Notes: generated by a model not told the origin, from the sequence alone. 34,304 nucleotides of DNA from Candidatus Zhuqueibacterota bacterium (GCA_016928775.1 JAFGKD010000097.1:1-34304); one strand, 5' to 3'. Positions 16,212-25,855 are shown, counted from the first letter of the stretch. Numbers and translations are program-made.

Positions 16212-17228
16212 CTAAAATATTTTCACGATTTCGTCCTGGACGAAGAGCGGCAGACGTTTTTGTTGTTGACCGTCCAGCAGAATTAGCCCCTTTTCTTTTT
16301 CAACGAATTTGCCAATATCAGCCGCCGGGATATTTTTCGAGCTGCATGCTTTGATGATAGGTTCGATGCTCTTGTGCGGCACAGCCAACAATAACGAACC
16401 CGATGAGAGACAACCGAGTGGGTCCAGATCAAAAAATTCGCAGACCAGTTTTCCTTCGGCCATAATGGGGATTTTCGATTGATCGATGACAACGCCCCTG
16501 TCAGCAGCTCGTGCCATTTCATGAATGGCGGTCGCAACACCACCTTCCGTCGGATCATGCATGGCATGCACCTGAGCCACATCCCGAGCTAATTGTGCAT
16601 ACGGCGCAATCCCAATGCCCGGGAAAAACAGAAAATTTTGACACGTTCTGACGAAATCAGCAGAGAACTGCTCTTGCAGCACCTGCTGCTTCTCCCGAGC
16701 CAGAATAGACACAGCTTCAATCGGGATGTGCTGAATGAGCACAAGATGATCACCGATAGCAATATGCCGTTTGAGCAACAGCTCATCTTTACCCACCTCA
16801 CCCAGCATTTGCCCCACGACAATGGGCTGCTTTATGCTATATGTCACCTCGGTGTGGCCGCCACAATAGACAATCTTTTCGGTCTTGCAGGCTCTCGAAA
16901 TCTGCGCAAAAATATTTTCAGCCATTTGTCGCGTTGATTTCTCCGGTAGCAGGAGTGTGGCGGTAAACCACTTGGGCGTCGCCCCCATGCAGACGATATC
17001 GTTTGCATTCACATGCACTGCATAATAACCGATGTGCTCGGTCGTAAAAGTGATCGGATCGGTTTTAACAACAAGACATTTATCACCCATGTCAATGACC
17101 GCAGCATCTTCTCCAACCTGAGCGCCGGCTATAACTCGACTCCCGGTCGAGGTATAGGTACTCAACAAATGATGAAGAAAATCGTGATCCAGCTTGCCAG
17201 GATATAGTTTGTTCAGCGTAATTCCCAT
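16212..17228 (-). CDS. AIR-synthase/HypE-like ATP-binding protein
   Basis: 338 residues of the PurM/AIR-synthase superfamily, which includes HypE, ThiL and SelD. Motifs are VGEDAAVIDMG, VVKTDPITF, YAVHVNANDIVCMGATPKWF, and HAMHDPTEGGVATAIHEMAR, closest in style to HypE. HypE ends in a conserved Cys used in cyanide-ligand synthesis; this protein ends in DEIVKIF, so that function is unlikely. No hydrogenase or hyp genes are nearby. The ATG lies 6 bp after the ABC-2 permease stop and is almost certainly translated from the same message, linking it to the transport operon. The substrate is unknown. Confidence 0.85.
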   Translation of the reverse strand: MGITLNKLYPGKLDHDFLHHLLSTYTSTGSRVIAGAQVGEDAAVIDMGDKCLVVKTDPITFTTEHIGYYAVHVNANDIVCMGATPKWFTATLLLPEKSTRQMAENIFAQISRACKTEKIVYCGGHTEVTYSIKQPIVVGQMLGEVGKDELLLKRHIAIGDHLVLIQHIPIEAVSILAREKQQVLQEQFSADFVRTCQNFLFFPGIGIAPYAQLARDVAQVHAMHDPTEGGVATAIHEMARAADRGVVIDQSKIPIMAEGKLVCEFFDLDPLGCLSSGSLLLAVPHKSIEPIIKACSSKNIPAADIGKFVEKEKGLILLDGQQQKRLPLFVQDEIVKIF

Positions 17229-17234
17229 GCTGGA

Positions 17235-17948
17235 TTAGACAAATTTTTCGCGCTTTTGCATGTTCAGCAAACCAATCAAAATAAAAACGGCAATGCCGAC
17301 GAGCTGATAGATTCGGTTTTTGACCAGCAGATCCTCCCACACCATTTCGCTGACATTTTGCGGGACGTGAAATGGATTGAGAAACAGATTCCATTGGCTC
17401 TCCATCAACGCCCCGCTGAGAATCCAAAAAACCAAACCAATGATGACTAAAAAAACAGCGGTGCCGTAACCGTTGCGCACCACAGTGGAAAACATAAAAG
17501 AGAGACAACCTAAAAAAAAGATGGGATACATCAATTCATAGACCATATAAAAAACATTAAAAGATACAAGAGCCAAAGAGCTGAGAAATGCCAGGATAAA
17601 AAGCATTAAAAAGACAATGACATAGATGACGGCCAATCGTACCAGCCACACTTTGTATCGATAATTTGGAATACCAAACAAAATCTCCAACATCCGCGAA
17701 TCGGCATCATTTTGTATGCCAAAGACGGCCGGATAAAAGATGAGCAGAATACCCGGCACCATCAGCCAATAGTAGACCAGAGCAACATTGGGATTTGAAT
17801 CGGGATCAAATAAATTTATAACAGTGATGAGCAGAAAAATGGCCACCGCAGTCAGCATAAAATAGATAAATTTATTGGCGAATACGATTTTTAGATTATA
17901 GCGTATCATTTTCCAAACGAGCAGCAGAGTGATTAAAAGTTTTTGCAT
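17235..17948 (-). CDS. ABC-2-type permease subunit
   Basis: 237 residues with about six predicted membrane helices (FIYFMLTAVAIFLLITVI, YYWLMVPGILLIFYPAVFG, LAVIYVIVFLMLFILAFL, MVYELMYPIFFLGCLSFMF, TAVFLVIIGLVFWILSGAL, LVGIAVFILIGLL). The segment NDADSRMLEILFGIPNYRYKVWLVRL, between helices 2 and 3, is the coupling-helix region typical of ABC-2 exporters. It has no ATPase domain of its own. It begins 32 bp after the RND-ABC fusion gene, whose C-terminal ATPase is the obvious partner. The transported molecule is unknown. Confidence 0.85.
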   Translation of the reverse strand: MQKLLITLLLVWKMIRYNLKIVFANKFIYFMLTAVAIFLLITVINLFDPDSNPNVALVYYWLMVPGILLIFYPAVFGIQNDADSRMLEILFGIPNYRYKVWLVRLAVIYVIVFLMLFILAFLSSLALVSFNVFYMVYELMYPIFFLGCLSFMFSTVVRNGYGTAVFLVIIGLVFWILSGALMESQWNLFLNPFHVPQNVSEMVWEDLLVKNRIYQLVGIAVFILIGLLNMQKREKFV

Positions 17949-17980
17949 CGTTTTTCATCCCGCATTAAACAAGGGTAAAT

Positions 17981-20900
17981 TTATTTCTTTTTCAATAACC
18001 ACAAATAAGAATCTTCGAGAGATGGTTTCACTGAAATCGCCTCAGGTATCGGTGCTTTTTCCGTAATACAGCGCACGCGGATCTCATCCTGCACGCGGAT
18101 ATGATGCACGACAAGATGATCGCTTTGCACGGCATCAAAATCACCCGGGCTTACATGAAATTGCCAAACACGACCCTCAGCCAATCTGGCCATATCATTC
18201 GGATCGCCGAGATATTTGAGCATGCCGCGATCGAGGACAGCGACGCGATTGCACGAGCTGGAGATGTCTTCGATGATGTGGGTTGAAAAAATAACGATAC
18301 GTTCACGACTCAGTTCGACCAATAAATTGCGGAATCGAATTCGTTCGCGTGGATCGAGACCGGCTGTCGGCTCGTCAACCACCAATATGCGCGGCAAATG
18401 TAACAAGGTCAGCGCGATACCAATCCGCTGCTTCATGCCCCCGGAATAAGAACCGATTTTGTCGTGTTGCCGTTCATCCATATGCACCGCCCGCAATACA
18501 TACTGAATACGTTCTTGGCGAGCTTTTGGCTCTACGAGTCCTTTTAAGAGAGCCTGATAGTCGAGAAAAGCAAAGGCGCTCATATTCTCATACATGCCAA
18601 ACTCTTGCGGCAAATAGCCAATGAGGCCTTGAAATTCCTCACGGAACTGGCTGAGGTTTTTATCATTGATCCAGATTTTACCACGACTTTGTTCAAAAAT
18701 ACCACAAATGATTCGCATCAGGGTTGTCTTGCCGGCGCCATTGGGACCAAGCAATCCAAACATTCCGCTGCCTATTTCCAGCGAGATCCTGTCAAGCGCG
18801 CGGAATGGTTTGCGCCTTCGGCCAATCACTGGAATAATCTGAACAAAACGGTAGAACCAGCGACGCGTGCCGCTAAAACGTCCCGTTACGCGGGCAATAT
18901 TGACATTCTCCTTATGCAGCCGATACGACGTCGTATAGATCGCCAATGCCAAATACCATAGCGAACCGATGAATATAACTGATCCAATCGATTGCCACTT
19001 TATATAAAAAATGGTCAACGCCAAAAAGGGCAATCCCCAACGCAAAAATCGATCGGCGTGATAAAGCAGCGTGCTGAGCCCGGGTTTGGTTGTGACAAGA
19101 AAATTATAGAGCGGTCGCCACAAATGGAGAATGGTAAAGTAGACAGCATGCGACAAGACAAAACTCCAAAAGTAGCTGTCCAGGTAAATATAGGTGAAAT
19201 AAAATAAAAACAGCAATAACGGCGCCTGCCAAAGCCAATCTTCGAAATCGCGCCATGATTTATACTCTTTTTGCAGTCCCGCTCGTTCGCGGATGACAAG
19301 CCCTTTTTTCCACTCCCGTACAAAACGGCTCGATTCATCGTAGACTTTGACCAAACGCCGTATTCGAATCGTCAATGGTTCATCAGCGCCAACGATACGC
19401 GCGTTTGCACGGCGAAGGCTGACGAGCAGAAAATAGGTAACACCCGGCACGAGAAGAGTGATAAAAAACCAGTAAAATATTTGCATGATTAAATTATCAA
19501 CCTTCAGGTAGACCAGCACATCCAGCACCACCCACACGACGAACTGCAGCAGTTGAAGGCGCCAATTCAAACCACGGAACCACCTGATTGCATTCTCCAA
19601 ACCGAAATAGAGCGTCGGAATAAAGATGAGAGTCATGAGCGTGCTCGATGCCAGTCCACCAATAAGGGTGATCGCAAAGGGAGCGCCGATCTTGGCGACG
19701 TATTCAGCTTTGCCCATGGCCAATGGCAACATGGCGATGATTGTAGTAATGACTGTGATGAGAATCGGGCGCACGCGCGCGTGACCGGCCATCATCAGCG
19801 CTCTCGATCGAGAGAAACCTCGCTGTCGCAGAATCCGTGTATAGTCGATATAAATAATTCCGCTATTGACAACAACGCCGATAAGAAATAAAAATCCGAC
19901 GATCGTATTTGCCGTCAGAATTGAGTTACCAGTAAGGATTAATGCCCAGAGCGAGCCGATTGCCGCCAGGGGAATGGTAAACATGATCACAAAAGGAGCA
20001 AAAAGCGATTCAAAAACCGCGGCTAAAATCATAAAAATGAGCAATAAATCTGCAATCAATAAAAATTTAAATTCTGACAGATCCATTTCCTCATGCAGCA
20101 CTTCGACCGCAATGCCGTTTGGCACATTAATATTGGCGACCAGGTCGTCGACCTCAAGACGCGCTATTTCGAGCAGTTGTTTTGACGATGTGATCTCGGA
20201 GAGGAATCGATAATTCACCTCGACCTGTTTTTCCTGATTCACCCGATTGATAGAGCCCAGTCCCTGAGCATAAACAATGCGCGCCAAATCCGAGAGTTGA
20301 TAAATATCACCCGACGTTGCCGAAATATCGAGATTTTGCAGGTCATCCCATGTTTTGTCTTCCAGACTGTCGCCGCGTATGGTGATATCATATTCGTCAG
20401 TGCCCTGTTTGAAACTTAGTTGTGAGTTGAATGAGCTTTGAAAGGTCGACAATTCTGTGGCAATATCCGCCAATGTCACGCCATAGGCGTTCATGATCAT
20501 TTGGTCGAAATAAAGATGCACCTCTGGTCGTTCGGATGAAGCGCTGACATTTGAGCTCTGAACAGAATCGAGGTCTTCGAGGTACTCACTGATCTCTTCA
20601 GCAAAATTGCGCATTCTATCAAAATCGCGCCCTTTGATCACAACTTTTTCCGTCGCTAGACCAATCCCTAATAATCGCTGCAAATCGGCACCGCCGCTTT
20701 GTCGGCCGCCAAAGCGCGATCCGGCTGACATGGGCTGCTCAAACTCTATCTCACCACCCGAGACACCTTCGATCCGCTTGTCAACATCATCTTTAATCGC
20801 TTGCAATGATCGACCATCGATCTTTTCATAATTCTCAAATAATTTAAAAGTCACAACCGCCTCATCCTCGTAAATCTGGCTGATGACCTCCTCCTTTTCA

Positions 20901-22672
20901 GCCAGGTCTTCCACCTGTGATTCGATTTCGGCGACCAATAAATCGGTGCGCTCCAGCGTCGCCCCCTGATCCATGGTGACATACAAGCTGAACTCTCTGG
21001 TCTCAACTTCTTCCGGTACATTGATGCTCAAAGCCACAGCAAAAAACAAACTGAAAAAGAATAGCAAAACGACAATAATGATCGTGCTCGCAGGGTGACG
21101 CAAGCAAGATTTGAGCAAAACGTTGTAAATCTGAATGAGGCGATTTTTAGGGGATACGGTTTGAAAAATCGGGATTGTCCCGCTGCGTCGCATCCGGGTG
21201 ACCAACCAGTGTGTCAGCATGGGAATGAGAAACAGCGCGACCACAAGGGAGACCACTAATGTCGACGTGATAGAAACGCTGATATTTTTACCTAACAAGC
21301 GGATAAGATAATTATCGACAAAAACAAACGGTACAAAAAAAGCCACGGTTGTCAGGGTTGCCGCCGTGACAGCACGCCATACTTCCTGTGTTCCCTGAAT
21401 GACCGCTGTATTGTGATCGCGACCTCGCGATAACAAACGGTAAATGTTTTCTATCACCACGACACTGTTGTCCAATAGCATGCCGACGGCAAGCGCCATG
21501 CCAACAAGGGTAAGACTGTTGATCGAAATATCCGCCAGGTAGAAAAAATTGAATGATGTGTAAATCGATATAGGAATCGCTAAAGTAATGATGAGTACCC
21601 ACTTGAGATTGCGCAAAAAGATCCACAAAACAACAACAGCAAGCAGCCCACCGAACAAAGCAAGCTGAATGATTTGATCGATATTTTCTTCAATCGGCTC
21701 TGCCGAGTCGCTTTGGATGACAATCTCGATATCCAGAAAAGCTAATTTGTCATTCAGGGATTCGATGACAGCGCGGGTATCATGTGCAAGCTCGATGAGA
21801 TTGCTCTGGGAGTCGCGACTGAGCGAGACGGTCACGGCATCCTTGCCATTCACCCGGCTGATCGACTCTTGTTCCTTGACGCCAAAAATGATGTCAGCGA
21901 CATCTCGAAGCAACACCGGACCATCCTGATTCACAACTATATTTTCAAGCTGACGTACATCCGTATAATCGGCAACGAGATTGACAAAATAGTATCTATC
22001 CTGCTCGTATGCTTTGCCGACAAATGTTTTATACCGGGAATTTTGCGCGATGAGATTGCGAATGCGTGCGGGAGTAACATTATTGGCTTTGCAGGCATGT
22101 TCATCCATAATAATTTGAATCGATTTTTGTTGCCCACCCAATACTTGCACGCTGGCAATTCCATCGAGACTCTCAAGCTCATTCAGTACCTCTTGATCGG
22201 TCACTTCCCGGACTCTATCGACACCGCCGCTACCGCGAACTTGCAGTGTCATAAACACATTGGATAATTGCTCGGTATCAATCTTGAAAACCGTAACAAA
22301 AAATTCATCCCCCAGGTCTTCGCGAATCAGGTTTATCTTTTCTTCAAGTCTGAGAAAAGCATACTTTGTATTGACGTTTTGATTAAAATACACGTACACA
22401 ACAGCGCGTCGTCGATCCACTTCACTGACGATTTCATCGATCCCTTCCAGTGAAGATATCGCCCCTTCGATTGGAATGATCGCCTCCCGTTCAACATACG
22501 ACGGATCATATTCCTGCTGCGAAGAAACATTAACGATGAGAAACGGCAGCTCGGCATTTGGAAACAATTCCGCTGGCAATTGTTTGTAGGAAATCACCCC
22601 TAACAGCACAAGGGCTATAAATAACATGGAGATAAAGGTTTTGCGGTTTATGACAAATTGGGTAATTTTCAT
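17981..22672 (-). CDS. RND permease fused to a membrane linker and a complete ABC ATPase
   Basis: A single uninterrupted frame of 1563 residues. Residues 1 to ~1025 are a full RND permease of the HAE/AcrB type: TM1, porter domain, GMALAVGMLLDNSVVVIENI near 400 (TM4), VVVNSGIIYIDYTRILRQRG near 934 (TM10), RVRPILITVITTIIAMLPLAMG (TM11) and TM12. Residues ~1030-1250 carry about six further helices with a basic loop near 1085-1130. Residues ~1288-1500 are an ABC ATPase: Walker A GPNGAGKTT (~1308), Q-loop LPQEFGMYEN, signature SGGMKQR (~1407), Walker B ILVVDEPTAGLDP (~1427), switch His in STHIIEDI (~1460). All ATPase motifs are intact. It lies 40 bp after a second RND gene and 32 bp before an ABC-2 permease. 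No strong ribosome site precedes the ATG. I know of no characterised protein of this architecture. Confidence 0.93.
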   Translation of the reverse strand: MKITQFVINRKTFISMLFIALVLLGVISYKQLPAELFPNAELPFLIVNVSSQQEYDPSYVEREAIIPIEGAISSLEGIDEIVSEVDRRRAVVYVYFNQNVNTKYAFLRLEEKINLIREDLGDEFFVTVFKIDTEQLSNVFMTLQVRGSGGVDRVREVTDQEVLNELESLDGIASVQVLGGQQKSIQIIMDEHACKANNVTPARIRNLIAQNSRYKTFVGKAYEQDRYYFVNLVADYTDVRQLENIVVNQDGPVLLRDVADIIFGVKEQESISRVNGKDAVTVSLSRDSQSNLIELAHDTRAVIESLNDKLAFLDIEIVIQSDSAEPIEENIDQIIQLALFGGLLAVVVLWIFLRNLKWVLIITLAIPISIYTSFNFFYLADISINSLTLVGMALAVGMLLDNSVVVIENIYRLLSRGRDHNTAVIQGTQEVWRAVTAATLTTVAFFVPFVFVDNYLIRLLGKNISVSITSTLVVSLVVALFLIPMLTHWLVTRMRRSGTIPIFQTVSPKNRLIQIYNVLLKSCLRHPASTIIIVVLLFFFSLFFAVALSINVPEEVETREFSLYVTMDQGATLERTDLLVAEIESQVEDLAEKEEVISQIYEDEAVVTFKLFENYEKIDGRSLQAIKDDVDKRIEGVSGGEIEFEQPMSAGSRFGGRQSGGADLQRLLGIGLATEKVVIKGRDFDRMRNFAEEISEYLEDLDSVQSSNVSASSERPEVHLYFDQMIMNAYGVTLADIATELSTFQSSFNSQLSFKQGTDEYDITIRGDSLEDKTWDDLQNLDISATSGDIYQLSDLARIVYAQGLGSINRVNQEKQVEVNYRFLSEITSSKQLLEIARLEVDDLVANINVPNGIAVEVLHEEMDLSEFKFLLIADLLLIFMILAAVFESLFAPFVIMFTIPLAAIGSLWALILTGNSILTANTIVGFLFLIGVVVNSGIIYIDYTRILRQRGFSRSRALMMAGHARVRPILITVITTIIAMLPLAMGKAEYVAKIGAPFAITLIGGLASSTLMTLIFIPTLYFGLENAIRWFRGLNWRLQLLQFVVWVVLDVLVYLKVDNLIMQIFYWFFITLLVPGVTYFLLVSLRRANARIVGADEPLTIRIRRLVKVYDESSRFVREWKKGLVIRERAGLQKEYKSWRDFEDWLWQAPLLLFLFYFTYIYLDSYFWSFVLSHAVYFTILHLWRPLYNFLVTTKPGLSTLLYHADRFLRWGLPFLALTIFYIKWQSIGSVIFIGSLWYLALAIYTTSYRLHKENVNIARVTGRFSGTRRWFYRFVQIIPVIGRRRKPFRALDRISLEIGSGMFGLLGPNGAGKTTLMRIICGIFEQSRGKIWINDKNLSQFREEFQGLIGYLPQEFGMYENMSAFAFLDYQALLKGLVEPKARQERIQYVLRAVHMDERQHDKIGSYSGGMKQRIGIALTLLHLPRILVVDEPTAGLDPRERIRFRNLLVELSRERIVIFSTHIIEDISSSCNRVAVLDRGMLKYLGDPNDMARLAEGRVWQFHVSPGDFDAVQSDHLVVHHIRVQDEIRVRCITEKAPIPEAISVKPSLEDSYLWLLKKK

Positions 22673-22712
22673 CTGCTGTTTTTATCTCATAAATAGGATT
22701 GTTTTTTACAGC

Positions 22713-25700
22713 TCACGTTCGGCTGGTCAATTTATCAAGTTTAAGATAAACGGATGGAATCACGATGAGGGTCAACAGCGTTGACGTCAGCAGTCCACCA
22801 ATAACGGCTAATGCCATTGGGGCGCGCAACGCAGCGCCTTCACCGAAACCAAACGTCAGCGGCAGTAGTGCCAATATAGTCGTCAAGCTCGTCATGATAA
22901 TTGGGCGAATACGGCGTTGACCCGCTTCGATTATCGCTTCTTTCACCGCCATACCGTCCCGTTTCAATTGATTTATTGCGTCCACTAAAATGATCGAATC
23001 ATTGACGGCAATTCCGGCCAACATAATGATGCCGATAAGCGCCATGATATTCAGTGTTTTTCCAAGGAGAAAAAATAAAAACACTGTGCCGGTCAAGGCC
23101 ATAGGGATCGTCAACAAAATTGTGAACGGGTGTACCAGCGACTCGAATTGTGATGCCATGACCATATAGACGAGGATGATGGATAAAATGAGCGCGAAAC
23201 GAAGATTGGCGAACGCTTCCTGCCTTTTTTGCTCTTCGCCGGTGAGTTTATAACGATAATCCGGCGGAAAAACAACATCGCTCAACTCATCGTCAATTTT
23301 CTGAATGATTTTGGTGAATGCTTTATCCGAACGAATATGCGCAGTGATAATGCCCACTCGAACCTGGTTATGTCGATTAATCTCCTTTGGCGCGACAGTC
23401 TTTTTGATATCCGCCACATCATCCAGACGAATTTTTTGTGATCCACTGCGAAAATCAAGATTTTCCAGCTGGCTGACGCTGATGTCCGGCAGTCGTAAGG
23501 TGATATCCTGCATTTCACCTTCGAACTCCCATTCACCAGCCGTTCTGCCGGACAGCACGTTCTCCAGCTCGGAGGCAATGGTCTCAATATTAATATTCAA
23601 CAAGCCAGCACGAATTCGATCAAGGGTGATATTGACCTCGGTGCGACCTTCATCAAAACTGGTTTCGATATTAAAAATATCGTCAATGCGCAACATTTTT
23701 TCTTTTATCTGTTGGGTCAACGTTTGCAAGGTCTCGAGCTCTTCGCCCCGCACTTCGACCATAATCGGTGCTTCATCTGTGCCAAGTGTCATTTGCAGGG
23801 CGCTCTGCTCCTGCAGGTATTGTATCTCAACATCGGGTACAACCGACAACGCCTCATTCAACGCGGTTACAATTTGTGCCGTGCCAAGACGGCGCTCCGG
23901 ATTTAATATCAGCAAAATCGACGCCGTATGTTCATCTGCCAAAATATCATCATCGCCCGTCTGTGTGTTGCTCGGTCCGATGACGCTGTATATCATATCA
24001 ATATGATCACCAAGGAGTCCCTGAATGATATCTTCCATATTCCGGACTGTGGATTCAGTTCGATAGAGTTCGGTGCTCTCCGGCAGCTTGATATTCAAAG
24101 TTAATTCATTGGCTTCAGTTTTGGGGATAAATTCACTACCGACCATTGGCAGTAATAAAACAGCGATGACGATCAGAAAAAAGCCAAAAATAATGATACG
24201 CCACGGGCGGTTGAGCACTTGAGCTAACAGCCGGCCGTACCATGGAAACTGGATCGACTCTCGTTTTTTCGGAGTGACACCTTTCAGAAACTTGCTGCTC
24301 AGCATGGGGATCACGAGTATCGCGACGACGAGCGAGGATGCCAACGCAAACGCCACAGTCCATGCCTGTTCCTTGAACAACTCACCAGCGGACCCGTGCA
24401 AATAAACGATAGGCAAAAAGACAACAATTGTTGTTACGGTCGAAGAAGTAATAGCGCCGCTGATTTGTGCGGTACCCTCAATGGCTGCCTGCTTGAGTGG
24501 CATGCCATTTTCCAAATTTCGAAAAATATTCTCCATCACAACAATGGCGTTGTCCACCAACATACCGGCGCCCAACGCCAGCCCACCCAATGTCATGATG
24601 TTCAAAGTCAAATGATTAAAATACATGAGATTAAATGTGGCAATAATGGAGATCGGAATTGAAAGTGCAATAATCAAGGTTGTGCCGATACGACGCAAAA
24701 AAACATACAAAATCAATACGGCCAAAAGAACGCCAATGAGCGCTGTATTCTTGACTTCATTCACTGCGCTGGTGATAAAATTGGCTTGATTTTGAATGAT
24801 AAACAGATCAAAGCCCGGCAACGCTTTTTGCAAATTCCCGAGCTCCTTTTTGAGAATATCAACGGCATTGATGGTATTAAACTTTGTCTCTTTGTATATG
24901 GCCAATGCCATGCAGCGTTTCTGATTAACGTGAACAATATTCTCCGGCTCTTTATTACGAAAAGAAATATCAGCGACATCGCTCAGAAACACCGGGATAC
25001 GCTCACCCGGAATAACCTGGCCGACTAAATCGGTTGGCTGGCTATAGGTGACGATGACATTACCGATGTCCTCAAGTTGCTGGAACTCGGCCACTCCTTT
25101 GATTATATATTTGCGGCCCATTTCAGTGATCGAGCCGCCGGACACACTTCGATTATAGCTCGATATTTTATTGGCGATGTCGCTGGTTGTCAATCCATAG
25201 GCGTCCAAAAGGTAGGCATCGGTTTGCACAATGACCTCTTTTTCTTCGGCACCAAGCAGTTCTACCTCGGCAATGCCTTCAAGACGGATCAGCTCATTAC
25301 GCAGATAATTTTCCGCCACCCGCCGCAATTCATCCATATCTTCGGCTTCCGGATGTATCAAGGCCAAAACAATTACCGGTACGGCGTTGGGATCATGCTG
25401 GGTGATGTTGAGCTCATCGACATCCAGGCTCTGGCTCGCTGTTGTCAGCGCTTTTTGCAGATCGAGGAACGCCTCGTCCATGTCCGCATCCCAGGTATAT
25501 TCAACAGTAATATAGGCGGAGCCAACGCGCGAAATGGACGACACTTGTGTGACCTTTTTTTGACGAATGGCGATAGATTCGATATTCTGCACAAACTGCT
25601 GCTCGATTTCCTCGGGCGGCCGCTCGCCAGCTTTTATTTCGACAAAAATGCGCGGCGTATTAAGATCCGGAAACAAATCCACACCCAGCTTGCTGAAGGA

Positions 25701-25784
25701 TATATAGCCTAATAAAAAAACGGCCAAAACAAACATCATAATCGTAACAGGAAAATTGACGGAAAAACTCGTTAGCTTTTTCAT
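22713..25784 (-). CDS. RND-family efflux permease (HAE/AcrB-like)
   Basis: 1023 residues, the standard RND length, with two TM1-porter-TM2-6 halves. Visible features are TM1 (VTIMMFVLAVFLLGYISF), the TM4 motif GAGMLVDNAIVVMENIFRNLENG near residue 410, TM10 IMLAGIAVNDSIILVD near 926, and TM11 RIRPIIMTSLTTILALLPLTFG. The first Asp of the usual TM4 Asp-Asp pair is kept and the second is Asn; the TM10 Lys of AcrB is Asn. It is a proton-driven exporter in the inner membrane that would normally need a periplasmic adaptor and outer channel; neither is adjacent. It is followed 40 bp later by the RND-ABC fusion gene, so the two may form a heteromeric pump. Confidence 0.95.
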   Translation of the reverse strand: MKKLTSFSVNFPVTIMMFVLAVFLLGYISFSKLGVDLFPDLNTPRIFVEIKAGERPPEEIEQQFVQNIESIAIRQKKVTQVSSISRVGSAYITVEYTWDADMDEAFLDLQKALTTASQSLDVDELNITQHDPNAVPVIVLALIHPEAEDMDELRRVAENYLRNELIRLEGIAEVELLGAEEKEVIVQTDAYLLDAYGLTTSDIANKISSYNRSVSGGSITEMGRKYIIKGVAEFQQLEDIGNVIVTYSQPTDLVGQVIPGERIPVFLSDVADISFRNKEPENIVHVNQKRCMALAIYKETKFNTINAVDILKKELGNLQKALPGFDLFIIQNQANFITSAVNEVKNTALIGVLLAVLILYVFLRRIGTTLIIALSIPISIIATFNLMYFNHLTLNIMTLGGLALGAGMLVDNAIVVMENIFRNLENGMPLKQAAIEGTAQISGAITSSTVTTIVVFLPIVYLHGSAGELFKEQAWTVAFALASSLVVAILVIPMLSSKFLKGVTPKKRESIQFPWYGRLLAQVLNRPWRIIIFGFFLIVIAVLLLPMVGSEFIPKTEANELTLNIKLPESTELYRTESTVRNMEDIIQGLLGDHIDMIYSVIGPSNTQTGDDDILADEHTASILLILNPERRLGTAQIVTALNEALSVVPDVEIQYLQEQSALQMTLGTDEAPIMVEVRGEELETLQTLTQQIKEKMLRIDDIFNIETSFDEGRTEVNITLDRIRAGLLNINIETIASELENVLSGRTAGEWEFEGEMQDITLRLPDISVSQLENLDFRSGSQKIRLDDVADIKKTVAPKEINRHNQVRVGIITAHIRSDKAFTKIIQKIDDELSDVVFPPDYRYKLTGEEQKRQEAFANLRFALILSIILVYMVMASQFESLVHPFTILLTIPMALTGTVFLFFLLGKTLNIMALIGIIMLAGIAVNDSIILVDAINQLKRDGMAVKEAIIEAGQRRIRPIIMTSLTTILALLPLTFGFGEGAALRAPMALAVIGGLLTSTLLTLIVIPSVYLKLDKLTSRT

Positions 25785-25825
25785 GTAACGCCTATCAAAT
25801 AATTATCCGAGCACAAAGTAATACC

Positions 25826-25833
25826 CAAATTTA
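25826..25833 (-). promoter_or_regulatory. Possible -7 element (TAAATTTG) upstream of the RND operon
   Basis: On the minus strand this matches the Bacteroidetes TAnnTTTG element and lies about 42 bp before the RND start, in the 71-bp gap after the phosphatase-superfamily gene. No TTG at the expected upstream distance is present, so it is a weak candidate. Confidence 0.2.
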
Positions 25834-25855
25834 TGTAACGGACGTGTATGGGCGA

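Noticed and set aside
16212..17228. Hydrogenase maturation gene hypE
   Set aside because: The C-terminal Cys motif required for HypE chemistry is missing and no hyp or hydrogenase genes are present.
25077..25712. 211-codon plus-strand open frame
   Set aside because: Antisense to the first third of the RND permease; no family resemblance.
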